From Monomorium pharaonis (lineage: Eukaryota > Arthropoda > Insecta > Hymenoptera > Formicidae), in assembly GCF_013373865.1 (NCBI RefSeq), contig NC_050475.1, positions 15,625,475 through 15,689,474 on the forward strand: a DNA stretch of 64,000 bases. The letters are read 5' to 3'. Of this stretch, positions 37,110 to 49,412 are shown in pieces. Made by a program: the position numbers and the translations under genes. The stretch's first letter is position 1; every line of letters begins with the position of its first letter. The notes below the pieces were generated by a model that worked only from the letters and a program-made list of their open reading frames with translations, did not search any database and had not been told where the DNA came from.

Positions 37110-38682
37110 CGGTTGAAAAACTCGGCGCGTATAATGGAATACGTCGCACGCGTACCTTCGAGAAGGCGGAGAGGTGAGAAAACGGTGTCAGGGTTGCGTA
37201 TGATTGAAATCGATGGCCGTACCATCGATCCGGATGAATTCTTGTCTCTCCCCCTCCCCCCATCCCGTCCCCGAGCTCCATCCGAACTACGGCACAAAGA
37301 CCCGGGATCGGAATCGGGATCGAGTCGTGAGCGCAAATTTAATGAACGAAATTTAATTTGACGGAATCGCGCATATGGGGAGTTTTTCCGCTCGGGGCGC
37401 TTCCTCGTTTACCGCGTGTGACGCACCGGGCAGAGCTGGGAGGAGGGGAGGGGAGGGATTGAATTGGATTGAGCCGAAATGGACGTGCAAAGCGCGAGAG
37501 TAGCGTCCAGGGGATATACAACAAAAAAATCAAAAAGCGCCAGACGCACTTACGATTTAAATATACGATTCTCTTTGCTCGGCCTCCGCGATATCTTCCT
37601 CTTCTCGATTTATGCGTCCTAAGGATCATTAATCCCGGGAGCGAGGCGAGGCGAAGTACAGATTTATTCGATAGTGAGCGCAAATAATTTCTGGAATCAC
37701 TTGCAAAGGGAGAGAGAGGGGGGGGGGTGCGCGTGTGTGCGTTTGTAGACCGTACCTGTCGTCTTTTCTCCGTCGTTGCGGATCTGAGCGCGAGGATCGT
37801 CGCTGATGAAGTTCGTCCGATTACTTCTTGTCCCGCGCCCTTCGCTGTCCATTAGCGATGATATACACGTTGTGGCTTCGCCGCCGCCCACCACGTCACG
37901 GTCGCATCTCTCCGCGTTACGTACGGTACACGGCGGAAATTCCATCGCCACGTCGCCGGACGGATGAATTATTCAGGAAAAATTTCTGCGCCGCTCGTGT
38001 AACGAGCGCGCGGCACTTTCCGCGCAGTTTTCTTATCGCGCTCCTCTCGTCGTTCCTTTAACGACGCCCGCCTCTCCCTCAACCCCGCGCGGAATGTTCT
38101 GCGGATAGCCGTATCCCGGCGTGTTATCCCCGCTCGTTTCGCCGAGAAATCGCGGGACGTTTCCCGAGCAATCCACCGCTGCTTCTCTCGCTTCCGAGTG
38201 TTCATTAATTTTTAATTCCTTCGTTCCGCCCTCGAGTGCACGTTGCGCCGCGATTCGAGTCGTTTCGCATTCCCTCGGAATGAAGTTAAACAATGTATCG
38301 TAGAATAATCGTCGGTGATGTTAATTAGCGATTAGGGGGGGAAAGAAAGATAGATGTTTGTTGAAATCCTTGTCGTCTATTTCTCGAGAAATAAAATTGC
38401 ACGAGTGTTGCATCGGGAACTCTCCCGCTGGCCAAGGACTTATTAAAACAATTAAGATAATAATTAAGCGTCAAGTTTTTTTGTTTTTCCGACGCTTTCG
38501 ACTGACGAATCCTCGAAATATTATATATTCTCGTAATCAAGTAGTTCAGATTCTAATAGGATGCCGCAACTACGCGTCAGAGTCCAGACGGATTTTAAAG
38601 CTGTGCCGGTGAGATCGCGGTCTGTCGGAATCCTCTTATTTTCTCAGACACTATTATTTTCTCGGGCAGTTCGACAGACAGA

Positions 38683-38717
38683 GAGAAAGAGAGAGGCAGA
38701 GAGAGAGAGAGAGAGAG
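38683..38717. repeat. AG-rich microsatellite
   Basis: Imperfect AG repeat with two interruptions, ending in an uninterrupted stretch at 38699-38717. Confidence 0.9.
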
Positions 38718-40256
38718 CACGCGAGTTGAACGGGACAGCCGGGACTTACTCTCGCAATTCTCATTCCACCGAAACAAATAATTCCCGGGCGAATGTAATT
38801 TATTCGGAGTTGCGGATCGAACGCAATTAAGCAATGGGGACGCGAAAAAAAAAGGACTACAACGGTCGGAGAAACGGTATTAATCATTCTCGGGGGCTGT
38901 CGTCACGTTTTCAATAACTCTGACGGTGAGGGGGTGAGTATCATTACTCAAATTCAATGCAATTAAACGAACAGTGTACTGCTGATCAAATAACTAGTTT
39001 TGATAATACAAGTATCTAGGGAGAGAAAGGGGAGGAGGAACGATACAAAAAAGACGACGGCCGTCTCTTTTTTTTTTATACTGTCGTTTAGTCATTAATC
39101 GTCGTCATCTTTTCCGTTCCGAGTTTGGAAGCGCCTCGTCTTTTTAGTATAGCGTGAGCTACCGGTTCGCATTTTATCACGTGAGAATTAATGCCAAGTG
39201 TTATTTATCATCGAGATCGTTTTCTCTTCCGGTGCCTCTTGTCGGAGCGACTCCGATCGTGAGTCCGAAACGATTTTTGGAAAGGGAGCCGAAAGACTTG
39301 CCACAAGAGAGGATGGGATCTTAACCGCGAAATCACAGAAACGGAACGAAAACTTGAAAATACAGGGTGAGTCTCGAAAGATTCGAAGGCGGACTCCTTC
39401 GATCGCGGGGGAAGTTCGAAAAAGTCTCTATCTCGAGCTACATTCCGAACCAACATTCACTCGGCAGGAAAGATTTATGTAGATCGTGACGTGTTAGTGC
39501 AAACTGGATCAGCTTATAGCATCGCGTGGAGAAGTCGAGGAACCTCCGTACCCTCGTGCGGTAGATCGCGCTTGTAAAAGTTTAACGCTCGTTTTCGCGT
39601 CGCGGTGCTGCACCCGGACGAGGGTTTATGGCGTGATCTCGGCCACGATCGGTTGTAGCTCACGGCGCCAGTAAAGACACCGGAATCTCGTCGGATGCCA
39701 ATCGGATGCGTTACGTACCGATACGCATCGGCGGCCGCGGTTGGCCGGGGAGAAAGATGTCGAACGGGCTGGAGAGAGGAAGGGGGAGGGAGCGCGAGAG
39801 GCGGCGGATGTTTGAGATCGAGAAGGAGAGGGTGAGGATAAGGGTAGGCGGATCGGCGGCAACGAGTAATGGAAGGTTATGGTAATGTTCTCAGTCCCGG
39901 CACTCTCCGTTAGTTCCGAGGCCGGGCTATCAAAGGGGGATAGAAACTACCCCTAGGAGTAGTTATTTCACCCCTTGAAAGCGGCTCCGGGCAAGTGCAT
40001 AGTCGCGGTAACGATCCGTTCCGCCGCGGCAATCTCGTAGACCCTGGTATGCGGGCCGCTCGGCGCGCGTTGCGGATCACAGCATCCCGGGGGCGCTTTA
40101 TCACTCGCCCGGTCCGTTTTTAGTGAGGCCGCGGAACTCGCGGAGATGCGCGAATATAGGCGAAGTCCATTCGGCCGAAAGGCAGGTAGTTTTTTTTTCC
40201 GCGCCGAAACTCGTCCGGCTGTTTATGAAACAGAACGCCGCGCATGAGGACAAAAT

Positions 40257-40282
40257 AATCTGATGTGACATCACATCAGATT
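40257..40282. repeat. 26-bp palindrome containing TGACATCA
   Basis: AATCTGATGTGA and TCACATCAGATT are exact reverse complements with CA between them. The centre TGACATCA resembles a bZIP (CRE/AP-1-like) site. Confidence 0.88.
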
Positions 40283-42423
40283 TATGAATGCGCGATTATA
40301 TCACGGCTAAACTCCGCCGTTCAAGTGAAGAACAGGCAGCTTGTATAGTTAAATTACAGAGGCGAAATTTGTTTTGCAAATTTATTTCAGAGGCAATAAA
40401 TGAACAATTCTTCGTGTGTGTTATTTTCTGTCAGATTTAAGATGCAGAACTATTTTTGTGACAAAATTTATTAAAAATACATTTTATCGCGTGATTTCTA
40501 AAGAAACGATCTGCAATTTTTTTATTTATTTTTTTTCGGGACACTGCGTCATAAATTAAACCTAAAGTAAGAGAAGCATTAAAAAAATGTTATTACAAAG
40601 TTAATGACATAACGTCAGTTTTTATGCCAAAATGAGAACTTTATGTTTCTGTTTTTAACATTTCGTAAAATTTTTCTAATGGTCTTTATTTTTGTTTCAA
40701 TTTGTATAGCAAAGTATCCTGCAGAAAACAAAACTAGGTAATAGCAGATTATTTTCTTAGAAGTTTGTAATGTGGTAAAGCATATCGAAATTTTCGAGAC
40801 TGTATTCAATGATAGGAAAACTTTAATATTTTTAATAAGTTTCGTTTTACAAATCAGTTTTACATCTCAAATGGAGTAGTAAACGAAGAACTGTGTCCGT
40901 TTATTCCTTTTCCTGTAAGTAAATTCGCAAATTTTGCCATAAAACATTTTATATATACTTTCGTAAGCGCGCATCCGGTAAATATAAAGACGTGAAATAA
41001 AAGGCCAGACTTTTTTTTTACAATTTTTATTGTTCGAAAATCGTAGAAAATTGCGCGACGATTAAGACACTCTCTGTATCACCGGGTTTACCGAGCGCTA
41101 TAAAGTAGCGGCGCAGCTGCCCGTTATTTCTCCAGGACTTCTATTGTGCGATTCGCGATAACAATAATTAGGATTATTATTTCACGGCGCGAGTTTCGAA
41201 CGAGAATTGTAGTTTTCGGGTGGAAGACTCCTTCCGTCTTCTCTGAGAATCTTTCTTTGGCGGCTTAAAAGGACGGCTTTAATTGAGCCTCTCCAGGCCG
41301 GTCGCAGATGGTGACTTTATTATCGACATTCAGTATAATTAAGTCGGTCTAAGCGGCGGGAAAAGAGCAGATCCCTTCCGTCTTTCCGCCGTAATCTACA
41401 AGTACTGGAACGAAAACGTCCGTCTTTCACTGTTACAGCGACATTTCTCGTTGAACAAAAGACATAGCCTCTCACTGCAGAAAAATGCGGAGGGAATGAA
41501 CGCGGAGAGTACGGTTAGGAGGACGAGAAATATGAAATGGAAAAAGATATTACTTTATATATTTAGCCGCAATTCGCACTCGGAGGCATTGGGCTATGAT
41601 GAAATAGTGCATAATTTATAGTGTAAATCCTTTATTTCGTATTTTATTTGCAACGTGAATCTCAACGCGAAACGTGTGGATTAATTTGCCGCAAAAATGA
41701 CGGAAATAACTTTATAACGCGCAGTCGTCACGTCATAATTCTAACATAAGCATAATATTACAACATTATAATTTTAATTAGGAACAAGTTAATATAGCCG
41801 TCATATGCATTAATAAATATTTAATGGCGTACGCTTTCTGTGTATACGTAGCTGTTTATTTCGATAGAAATTTATGCGGCTCAGTCGTGCGGATGATTCA
41901 TAACTGAAATAAAATGATGACAACTGTAACTTCGTTATTAATTTATGTTACGATCTCGGGAGCGCGGCTAATGGCTATGACGCGATATAATGGAAAATCT
42001 TTGCGCGCGAGATTTATTGCAAATCCGAAGAGTTTATTACTATAAGAAGAGGTGGAATATTATCCCGTAGCATAATTAGCCGCGCGCGAAATTCACCGGC
42101 GTACGAGCACCAGCAATAAATCTACCCTGGATGGTGGACCTCTCCGTTTTCCGGAGTGGCTAAACACCCTTCTATTTTTGATAAGACATTTGATTTTTCC
42201 TTCCGATAAGCGGCAAATAAAATTAGATTTCACAAGAGCGCACTCAAGCAGGCGGAAAATTTCTTTTGCGGTGGCTTGATGGGATTCCAGGAATCTCCCG
42301 ATATCGCGTGTCGCTCGCGGAAGACGCATGGTTTCGATAAAAAGGATTGCATTGGGAAAGGGGAGGCGATCCCGGGAATTCTCCTTTGGAAAAAAGATGG
42401 AAACGGCGGGGGAGGGAGAAGGA

Positions 42424-42429
<6 letters not shown>

Positions 42430-42461
<32 letters not shown>
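42430..42461. repeat. (AG)16 microsatellite
   Basis: AG dinucleotides in a purine-rich neighbourhood (42395-42470). Confidence 0.93.
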
Positions 42462-42463
<2 letters not shown>

Positions 42464-43640
42464 AATAAGAGTGAGGAACGTCGGCGCGAATTTATGTTCC
42501 GCACGCATGGAAATTTATGGGCCGCTAATTGGAGGGGTGGGATCGGCATCGAGGTGAAAAGATGGGAAACGGAAAATGGAACGTGGCGCAAGAGAGATCG
42601 GGGATGTATGCCGCGCAACTTTTAGGATTAATTCCCGGATAAAATGGTCGGCCGCACGCCATCCTTGCGACCGACCTCGGCCAGATCCGATGGGTAGGGA
42701 GAAACAGCCATCAGTTAACGTTTTGTCAGGCTAATTAATTAGCAGCTGGCGAACTTTTGCTCTTCTCTCTCGGGCACCAAGATGTCAACGTTAACTTTTT
42801 CCTTCTTGAGAAAGCGCGGCGATTTCGAGTATTATCCATCGCGAAGGATCATCAGGACATGAATTTTTGCTGAGCTCCCTTATTTGTTTTTCAATTTTAT
42901 GTTAGAGTAACGCGATAATCCCGGTAGCACTTGCTGCAAGTTATCCGTATATCTCAAGTAAGGACGGAATTAAAAATCAGGCAGCTACACTTTAATTAAC
43001 TTTCAACATTTGCTGCATCTCGATCGCGTTCAGATTATTCTTGACATTTTCAGTCGCTCTCATCCATTTTAATTGATTCCAGTTCTACCTCCGCTTAATC
43101 CCGACGTCCGGTTCTTCCGTAAAACATTTACGTTTGCAGTTAGAAACACTTACGCGCCATCAACAGCATCGGACGGAAGCCGCTTCGGATCCGTCCGGAA
43201 ACTCGGCTAAACCGCGAGCGCGCACGATGCGAACTTCAATAAAATTGCTCGTAAAATTATTAGCGCGGATACGGTCGGCGGTAATAATATCCGCCGCCAT
43301 GCTTGCGACGAAGACTCGTCGGGCTGCGATTTACGAACTTGCGATTAGACGAACGCACGCGCGATGCGCCGGCGCGTAATAACGGAGTTACGCGTAAAAA
43401 ACTGACGCTCGAGGAGAGAGGGCCGCCGTCAAAAACGGAAGTGGTGTTATACAAGGTGATGGTCGGTGTAGGAGAAACGGGGACGCGATGAGGCGAGGTT
43501 TAGCACGCTCGTAAATTCCGCGTAAGATCTAACACGCGCAGCGAAGGAAACACCGGCCATTTAACTATTCATTTAGCCTCGGTATACCACGCTTGCGAGA
43601 AAACAGTTTGTACAACTTTTTACATAAAGAAAGATTCACA

Positions 43641-43669
43641 CGTTGCTGCTGTTGTTGCTGTTGCTGCTG
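43641..43669. repeat. TTGCTG / TGC trinucleotide repeat
   Basis: Imperfect TGC and TGT units, the CAG-type repeat on the minus strand; no coding frame around it. Confidence 0.75.
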
Positions 43670-43779
43670 GCGCTTCCTCCTTTTTGAGAAATTTAAAACG
43701 TACCTTAAAAATCATGAAATATTTTTTTTACGCAGCGCATATCTTTCTCTTTCTTGAAATACGTCCCGAAACGTGATTA

Positions 43780-43928
43780 CAGTAAAAAAAAAAGGAGTGT
43801 TAATTTTAAGATAGTAAAATATTTTTAACGCTGGCTAGGTTTAAAATACTGAAACGTTTAATACTAAAATTTTTAATAGATGTAAACGTTTTAGAATATT
43901 TTAAAGTGAACATTTCTTTTTTTGAGTG
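43780..43928. mobile_element. Short MITE-like inverted-repeat element (about 149 bp)
   Basis: The left end reads CAGTAAAAAAAAAAGGAGTG then TTAATTTTAA. The reverse complement of the right end reads CACTCAAAAAAAGAAATG then TTCACTTTAA. Both then run into AT-rich sequence with AAAATATT. The arms are imperfect and partly simple A/T sequence, so the resemblance may be inflated. The CA(G/C)T termini followed by A-runs recur in insect MITEs. Non-coding. Confidence 0.45.
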
Positions 43929-46288
43929 AACGAAATTAAGAGGAATATCATCGATCTTATTATTATTATTTTTTTTTTTTTTTTAAAGAGTATAAAGAAA
44001 TAGTTTAATTTCAATTTTTAGTATATTAATCCGAGCACATGTAAGTTTAACACCGCCGCAAAATCGAAAGCTCTCGCGTTTTTACGAGCATCCCTTGAAA
44101 TAGACTTTTACTCCCGCGCCGCGCGTACTCGGGGATGTTACTTTTTCTGAATCGTTGCGATCATCGTTCGCCACTGAAGAAGAACAATACTATTTTGTAG
44201 CTCGGTTCTACTTTTTGCTTTTATACTCTTCCTCGCGTTTTTTTTTTTTAGGTCAAGACATTGTTGTTAAACGTTTCGCCTTTCGAGTGCACCATATCCG
44301 CGATTGCGCTTCTTCCGCGAAGATGATACCGTAGTGTGCGTTCTTGTATGGCGGTCCTTGTTTATCAGTTATTTCGAATTGCTTTTATCGAATCGCGTGT
44401 CTCCATTAAAGAGGTGTATATCGCATCGTGGAAAGTGCTACGCGAAGCCACGTGTGTACTCTTTACTACAATCTCTTCTGAAGTAGCTATCGATAGAAGA
44501 CGGTAACGGTCGTTGCACGTGCTATAACAATAAATAATTTCTTTATATGTCTTCTTGTTTTATTTGTTAGTTAAAGGCGTTCTTGTATGTAATATAAAAT
44601 AGTTTCTCTCAAAATTGAACGATAGCTGTCTTACATACAGATAATTAGAATTAATTTTTACTTATAAATACATTTATGGAGAAATTTTTCGCGATAATCT
44701 AATAATTAACCTGCTATTTACACCTAGGAGTTTAGTTATCCAGTTACTTTGCACAAACTTGAGAAGCGGGACGATTTCGTCGTCATCGTCGTCGTCGCGG
44801 AAATTTCGTTAGAATACTCAGCTCGAGAGAAGTTATTTTTACGAAGTCAGATTTAGGAGCCTCGCTCGAGCGGGTGCCGCGCTTTAATCTACATCGAAAT
44901 TCTAATGTGGCGCGTTTCTTTAGCATTTTATGCTAATGTTCGCTGCGTCGTACCCCTTAAAGTTCACTTTGACAGCTTTACCGGCAGCGGCAGCTGATGA
45001 AAACGGCGACCGTCCGCGAGACGCATTTCGCACGTGCGGAATAGGAAGAGTGACATTCTGTCAATTTTCCAGCGTAACTTTGTTTTTTTTTTTTTAATTA
45101 ATAGGATTTATCTGGAAAGCCTTACACATTTTTAAAGTTAAAAAATTTTTTTAGATTTTCTGATAATTTCTATTCTGATCTAAATTTTTCGCAGTGACAA
45201 AGTATCAGCTTGAGTTTTCTCACAAAGAGAAGAGATACATTTTTATATATTTTATACATAAATGTTTAATATTTTTCAATTACTTAAAAACTCCAGTTGG
45301 ATTGTAACGCAGCGAGCGATATTTTTATCTTGCACCAATTATTCTGTGAATTGAGGAGACAAGATCTTGCAAACTGATTATTATAGAAACTTGTAGTATG
45401 ATTCTCGCGCCGCTACGATTTCTTTTCCAATTCACTTCTCTTCCAATCTAATATTAGGGTCGAACTTACCGGGTGTTTCGCGCGGCGACGAGACTTGGAA
45501 AGACACGGTTCCTTTTAATAACCCAGCAGCGCTACCGTCCATTATACTGCTCTCACTTACAAAGTATAATGTCTCCTCGTTTTTACACTCAGTATGCGTC
45601 CAATTTTAATACTCTTGCATCTATTTTCGTTTGCTCTCCCGCATTTCTCTCCGTTTTTCTTCTGACGCTCGCTCTTTCCGCTACTCTCTCGCTTCAAAGA
45701 AATTATTTTCTATTCCGCTTCATCACGCTCAGCAGATACGCCGAGAGAGAGAATTTCCATGATCTCTGTATATCGTGCGAAGAAGAAGGATCATGCATCG
45801 CATCGAAGTCAGTAAGGTCATCCATGATGTATTCTTCAAACCGGAGAATTCTTCGATTATTTCACTTTCTCGACAATAGCATTTTTTTTTTAATATTTTA
45901 AACAAAAGATGTATTATATAAAACGCTAATTTAAAATCATGGTTTTTGTTATTTTGAAAACTTGTTTTATTTCCCTGCAATGTAAGCGTTCCAATTTTAA
46001 ACATCGCACATTTTCCGCACTATGTCGGAGGACAAAAAACTCATAACATTTATTTCATTAACGTTTTACAGTATGCGATTTAATTTTGTTCGATATTAAA
46101 ACGGTCGTTATACATATCAGAAATATTAAAACAGAATGTTTTATCAACGCTTTTAGAGACCTTGATCTGTGTTGGATTAAAATAACTGAATCGATTATTG
46201 TTCCTGTTATATCCAATTATTATTCCTGTTATTATCCAATATATAATTGAAGGTTGTTTTCCATATACTTCTATTATATTAATATTAT

Positions 46289-46290
46289 TA

Positions 46291-46331
<41 letters not shown>
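46289..46331. repeat. (ATT)n microsatellite
   Basis: About 13 ATT units, 240 bp upstream of exon B, in an AT-rich stretch with further TTATTA copies from 46205. Confidence 0.95.
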
Positions 46332-46335
<4 letters not shown>

Positions 46336-46537
46336 TGTGATGCTAACAAACGAAACAATTAGTGTAAGTAAACCTTCAATTATTTGTCTACGCAGTTCTA
46401 AAAATACAAAAGGGCCAAGTTTCCGATTGAAAATTCATCCGTGAAATAGAATTCATGTGATTCGGAACTTGGGCAATTTGTATCTTCAGGACTTGGGGCG
46501 AATGTCGATCGCAATCAGGTCGTACCTACGAAGTTTG

Positions 46538-46571
46538 CTTAATTCGATTCCACTCGCCTTCTTTGTTACAG
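46538..46571 (+). promoter_or_regulatory. heph: 3' splice site of exon B
   Basis: CTTAAT at 46538-46543 is a likely branch point about 30 nt before the exon. It is followed by the pyrimidine tract ccttctttgttacag, with the AG at 46570-46571. Exon B starts in phase 0 with AAT TCG AAC. Confidence 0.85.
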
Positions 46572-46709
46572 AATTCGAACAACCAGGTCGCGATCGCCGG
46601 GCAAAATCAGGTATCCGGTGCCAGCGAGACCCAGGGCGGACCTAACACCGTACTGCGAGTGATCGTCGAGCACCTACTCTACCCGATCACACTCGACATA
46701 CTCTATCAG
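46572..46709 (+). CDS. heph: heph / PTBP1-like internal exon B: RRM1-RRM2 linker and start of RRM2
   Basis: This 138-nt exon encodes 46 residues in phase 0. The first 22 or so are a low-complexity linker rich in N, Q, S and G (NSNNQVAIAGQNQ...). From GGPNTVLRVIVEHLLYPITL the sequence is the start of PTB RRM2: beta-1 with the RNP2-like element LRVIVEHL, then the first helix LYPITLDILYQ (human LRIIVENLFYPVTLDVLHQ). The acceptor is ttctttgttacag at the left edge and the donor is CAG|gtgagt at the right edge, a near-consensus site. Exon A ends and exon B begins in phase 0, so the join reads ...HSNNA-NSNNQ... or, with the extension, ...NTSE-NSNNQ.... Skipping exon B would keep the frame but delete beta-1 and helix 1 of RRM2. 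Drosophila heph also has a long N/S-rich linker before GGPNTVLRVIVE, which supports the assignment from family knowledge. Confidence 0.94.
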
Positions 46710-46715
46710 GTGAGT
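46710..46715 (+). promoter_or_regulatory. heph: 5' splice site of exon B
   Basis: CAG|gtgagt matches the donor consensus at every position. The strength of this site contrasts with the weak exon A donors. Confidence 0.92.
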
Positions 46716-48325
46716 GAGCGACCACCCGGGCCACCCGGTACGTGACGAGCGGCTCATTTATTATTTCTCCGTTTTATATTGAAAGCGGTCGCAGTCGGTA
46801 CGCGCTGAATGCAGTATCGCGTGTAATGCGACGATGAATTATATACATATTCAAGTACGTACGCGCGTGTTATATACGTTAGGAAATGATGCAAATTTTT
46901 CACGAGTTTCTACGTGACTGTGCGACGCGTCGCGGAAACTTTTTTGGGGGAGGGGAAAATTTTTTGTTGACACAGATTCGAGAGAGGGAGAGAGAGCGAG
47001 CCCCCCCCGTGGGGGCTGTCGTGAAATTATGAAAATGAAAAAAAAAAGGAGGGGAAGGGGCGAAGAATTCCACGTGTGCAAACTGCGTGTTCGCGTGTTG
47101 CCGGCGAAGGGAAGAGCGTTGTCCCTAATTGGGGACGGCCGGGAAACGAAAGGGCTAACGCAATTTAACTTCGACGGACGTCGCCGCCGAAAAACGCGGC
47201 GGACGCGCGGGACCGGGAGTTGAATTAGTCGAATTTCGTAGCGACAATCCCGCGGTCGTTAACTCGCTCACGGATATTTGATCAACGTTTACAAGTCGGG
47301 CGTGAATTCCGCTTGATTAATCCGCGCGGCGCCGCGCGGCGGAGTTGCGGCCGGGCGCGCGGCGAAGTTACATCGCGCTTTACATATTGAGTGCCTCGTC
47401 GCGAGCGAGGTACCTACCACGGCGACTGTTTGCAGTTTTAAAATTGAATATACGCCGGTAGACTCGCCGGAGATAACTAGATTCTAAATAATTGATTGTT
47501 AAAATTATAGAATAATCTCCCTTGCCGGCGCCGCCGCGGCCAACCGGAAATTGCCGGAATTGCCGTCGACAAACTTCGCGCGGCATTCCTAAGATACTAA
47601 TTGCACTTGTCGCGGAATTGACATTTCGCTTTGTTATTGAAATATTTGAAAAGTATTGAATTAAATTGGAGCAGCGCGCTGGTTCTAAACGTCGCGCCGA
47701 GGTAACGGGGTCTCCACCGATGCATATTCATGTAAATGGCCGTTCTAAAAACTGAGTTTCGCTCCTGAGCGAAGAAGAAGCGCGAGATAAAAGAATTTTA
47801 TAGAGTAATCAAATTGATGGTCTTTTTTTAAGAGAGGATATTTTTGCAGAGAGCTTGAAAAGAGTGTTGTGACTTACAAAAGGGTAATATGTCCCTTGAT
47901 CTTATAAACCGGAAAAGAGAACAAATCGTTTAATCGTAACGCATGACTTTTTTATTATTTTCCCCCGTGTAATTTTCTCGTTCGTGAAAATAGAACAGCC
48001 CCTCGTAATCTTGCGAGGGACGCGCTAATGCGCGAGACGGCGCATTTACCTTCCTTCCGGTAGGAAAACAAAGGAGCAAATATTGCTGGTCATCATTAAG
48101 GGTGGGCGAAGCCTTATCCCTGAGGATACCGGATAACAGAATAACCGGAGTGCTTTCGGCCCGGGGTTGAGTGGCCCATGCATTTTTAAGCGTGCTCAAT
48201 AGCGCCGCGAATAATATCCTCGGCGATGGTGTGCATACACGAAGGCCGTTCTTTCTTGCACAAGCTCAAAAACTGGATGTTGACGCTTGTTGTTCCGTCC
48301 TTAATCGGCGATGTCGATCGAACTA

Positions 48326-48345
48326 ACACACACACACACACACAC
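48326..48345. repeat. (AC)10 microsatellite
   Basis: Uninterrupted AC dinucleotides. Confidence 0.95.
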
Positions 48346-48808
48346 GGCGTCCAATCGAATAAATGTTTTTTCCAATAAATTTTTCCTTGCGCTTCTCTGA
48401 CAAATTTGGGTACTGTTTCGCTGAATGAGCGCGACGACAAATTGAAATTGTCGGGAAATACGTACGAACAATAATTTTGAAAAATGAAGCAGTGACGCAA
48501 TACAATTTGTCGCATTGGCGATGTTTCGAGAATTGCCGAAAAAAAATAGTTCGCAAATTACAGTTGTTTCATGCTGAAGGGTTCGTGAGATTCGCGTTAC
48601 GTTATCGAGCCGATCGCGAGCGACAGTGAGAATGTCTTGGAGGAATTGCGAATGCGAAGTGGCGTGTAAGGAAACTATCTTTAACACTATCGATTTATCT
48701 GGAGCGCCTCCAGTATATACGTGGTGGCGTTTTCCTTTTTCTCGCGTGGAATCGGGTCGTTGTGGAACGAAGAGAGTAACACGGGAGCTGCACTAAGCCG
48801 ATAATGGA

Positions 48809-48887
48809 CCGGGCAGAAAACATTCCCGGATTACCAATCGACGATTGGCCGGCTACATGTTCGGCTGTGTAAGTAGGCTTACACCGA
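48809..48887. other. Second cluster of hairpins
   Basis: CCGGG at 48809-48813 pairs with CCCGG near 48825-48829. CCAATCGACGATTGG at 48834-48848 is a perfect palindrome around one central base. GTGTAAG (48867-48873) pairs with CTTACAC (48878-48884) across a TAGG loop, and flanking TCGG and CCGA could extend that stem. No RNA family is recognised. Confidence 0.45.
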
Positions 48888-49137
48888 CGCTTTTGGCAGG
48901 TACGGAACTGGATTTGTGTCCGGCTGTTCGCGACTTGTAATCAGCTCGAAAGATTAACCCGCGTCAAGGCCAGTGCCGTCGCGAGCTTACTTATTGCTCG
49001 GACGGGATCCTCGATCTGTTCGGATATCGTTTAATTCATAGATAAAAAGAAAATTCTGTCGTACAGATTGACACTTATCGCAAGAAATGAACCGGATGAA
49101 CCGTAGGTTAATTAACGTGATCTGTAAGCCTATTCTG

Positions 49138-49250
49138 TAACTCTTAACGACAGTGTCGATATCGTTATGTTGTCGTTGTGCACGTATTATATATGACAAA
49201 AAAGCTGCGCAACAATATAACGATATACCGAACTGTCGTTAAGACAGTTA
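49138..49250 (+). other. Long imperfect hairpin, small-RNA-precursor-like
   Basis: The arms 49138-49181 and 49207-49250 pair along most of their length. The outer part is TAACT with AGTTA, then CTTAACGACAG (49143-49153) with CTGTCGTTAAG (49233-49243). After a small internal loop, ATATCGTTAT (49159-49168) pairs with ATAACGATAT (49217-49226). GTTG pairs with CAAT through one wobble, and TTGTGC with GCGCAA after a 3-nt bulge. The terminal loop is about 25 nt, with a length, loop size and bulges like a microRNA precursor. It does not match any microRNA I remember. A palindromic MITE remnant is the main alternative. Confidence 0.6.
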
Positions 49251-49412
49251 GGTCTTAGAACTTAGGAAAGAAACTTGAACCCGATTTTTGTTATGTAACC
49301 TAGTAGTGCGAGAGAATGTGCAAATCAGAATTGTTATAATTGTTTATATAACATGAAATTTTTATTATTTAATGTTACGATAGTCTTGAACATTTTAGTG
49401 TCACGACTGTGT

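Larger units (their letters stand above)
27012..46571 (+). other. heph: heph intron between exons A and B, about 19.6 kb
   Basis: This intron runs from the GCG|gtcagt donor (or the donor 39 nt further on) to the ttgttacag acceptor of exon B. No nested gene was recognised. CpG-rich, G-run-rich stretches lie around 27540-28600, 31690-32340, 33060-38330 and 39500-40240. AT-rich stretches lie around 28640-29380, 40340-41040, 43690-44040 and 45900-46450. Listed separately are a 26-bp palindrome at 40257-40282, a hairpin at 35000-35023, an inverted-repeat element at 43780-43928, G-quadruplex-prone runs and microsatellites. The open frames of 100 to 184 codons at 34220-34820 on both strands overlap each other in a GC-rich block, show no domain and are not credible genes. 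Confidence 0.85.

Noticed and set aside
44238..44257. T12-AG|GTCAAG as a recursive splice (ratchet) site in the 19.6 kb intron
   Set aside because: The acceptor half is good, but the donor half GTCAAG is poor compared with the GTRAGT expected at insect ratchet points. Lariat or nascent RNA reads would be needed.
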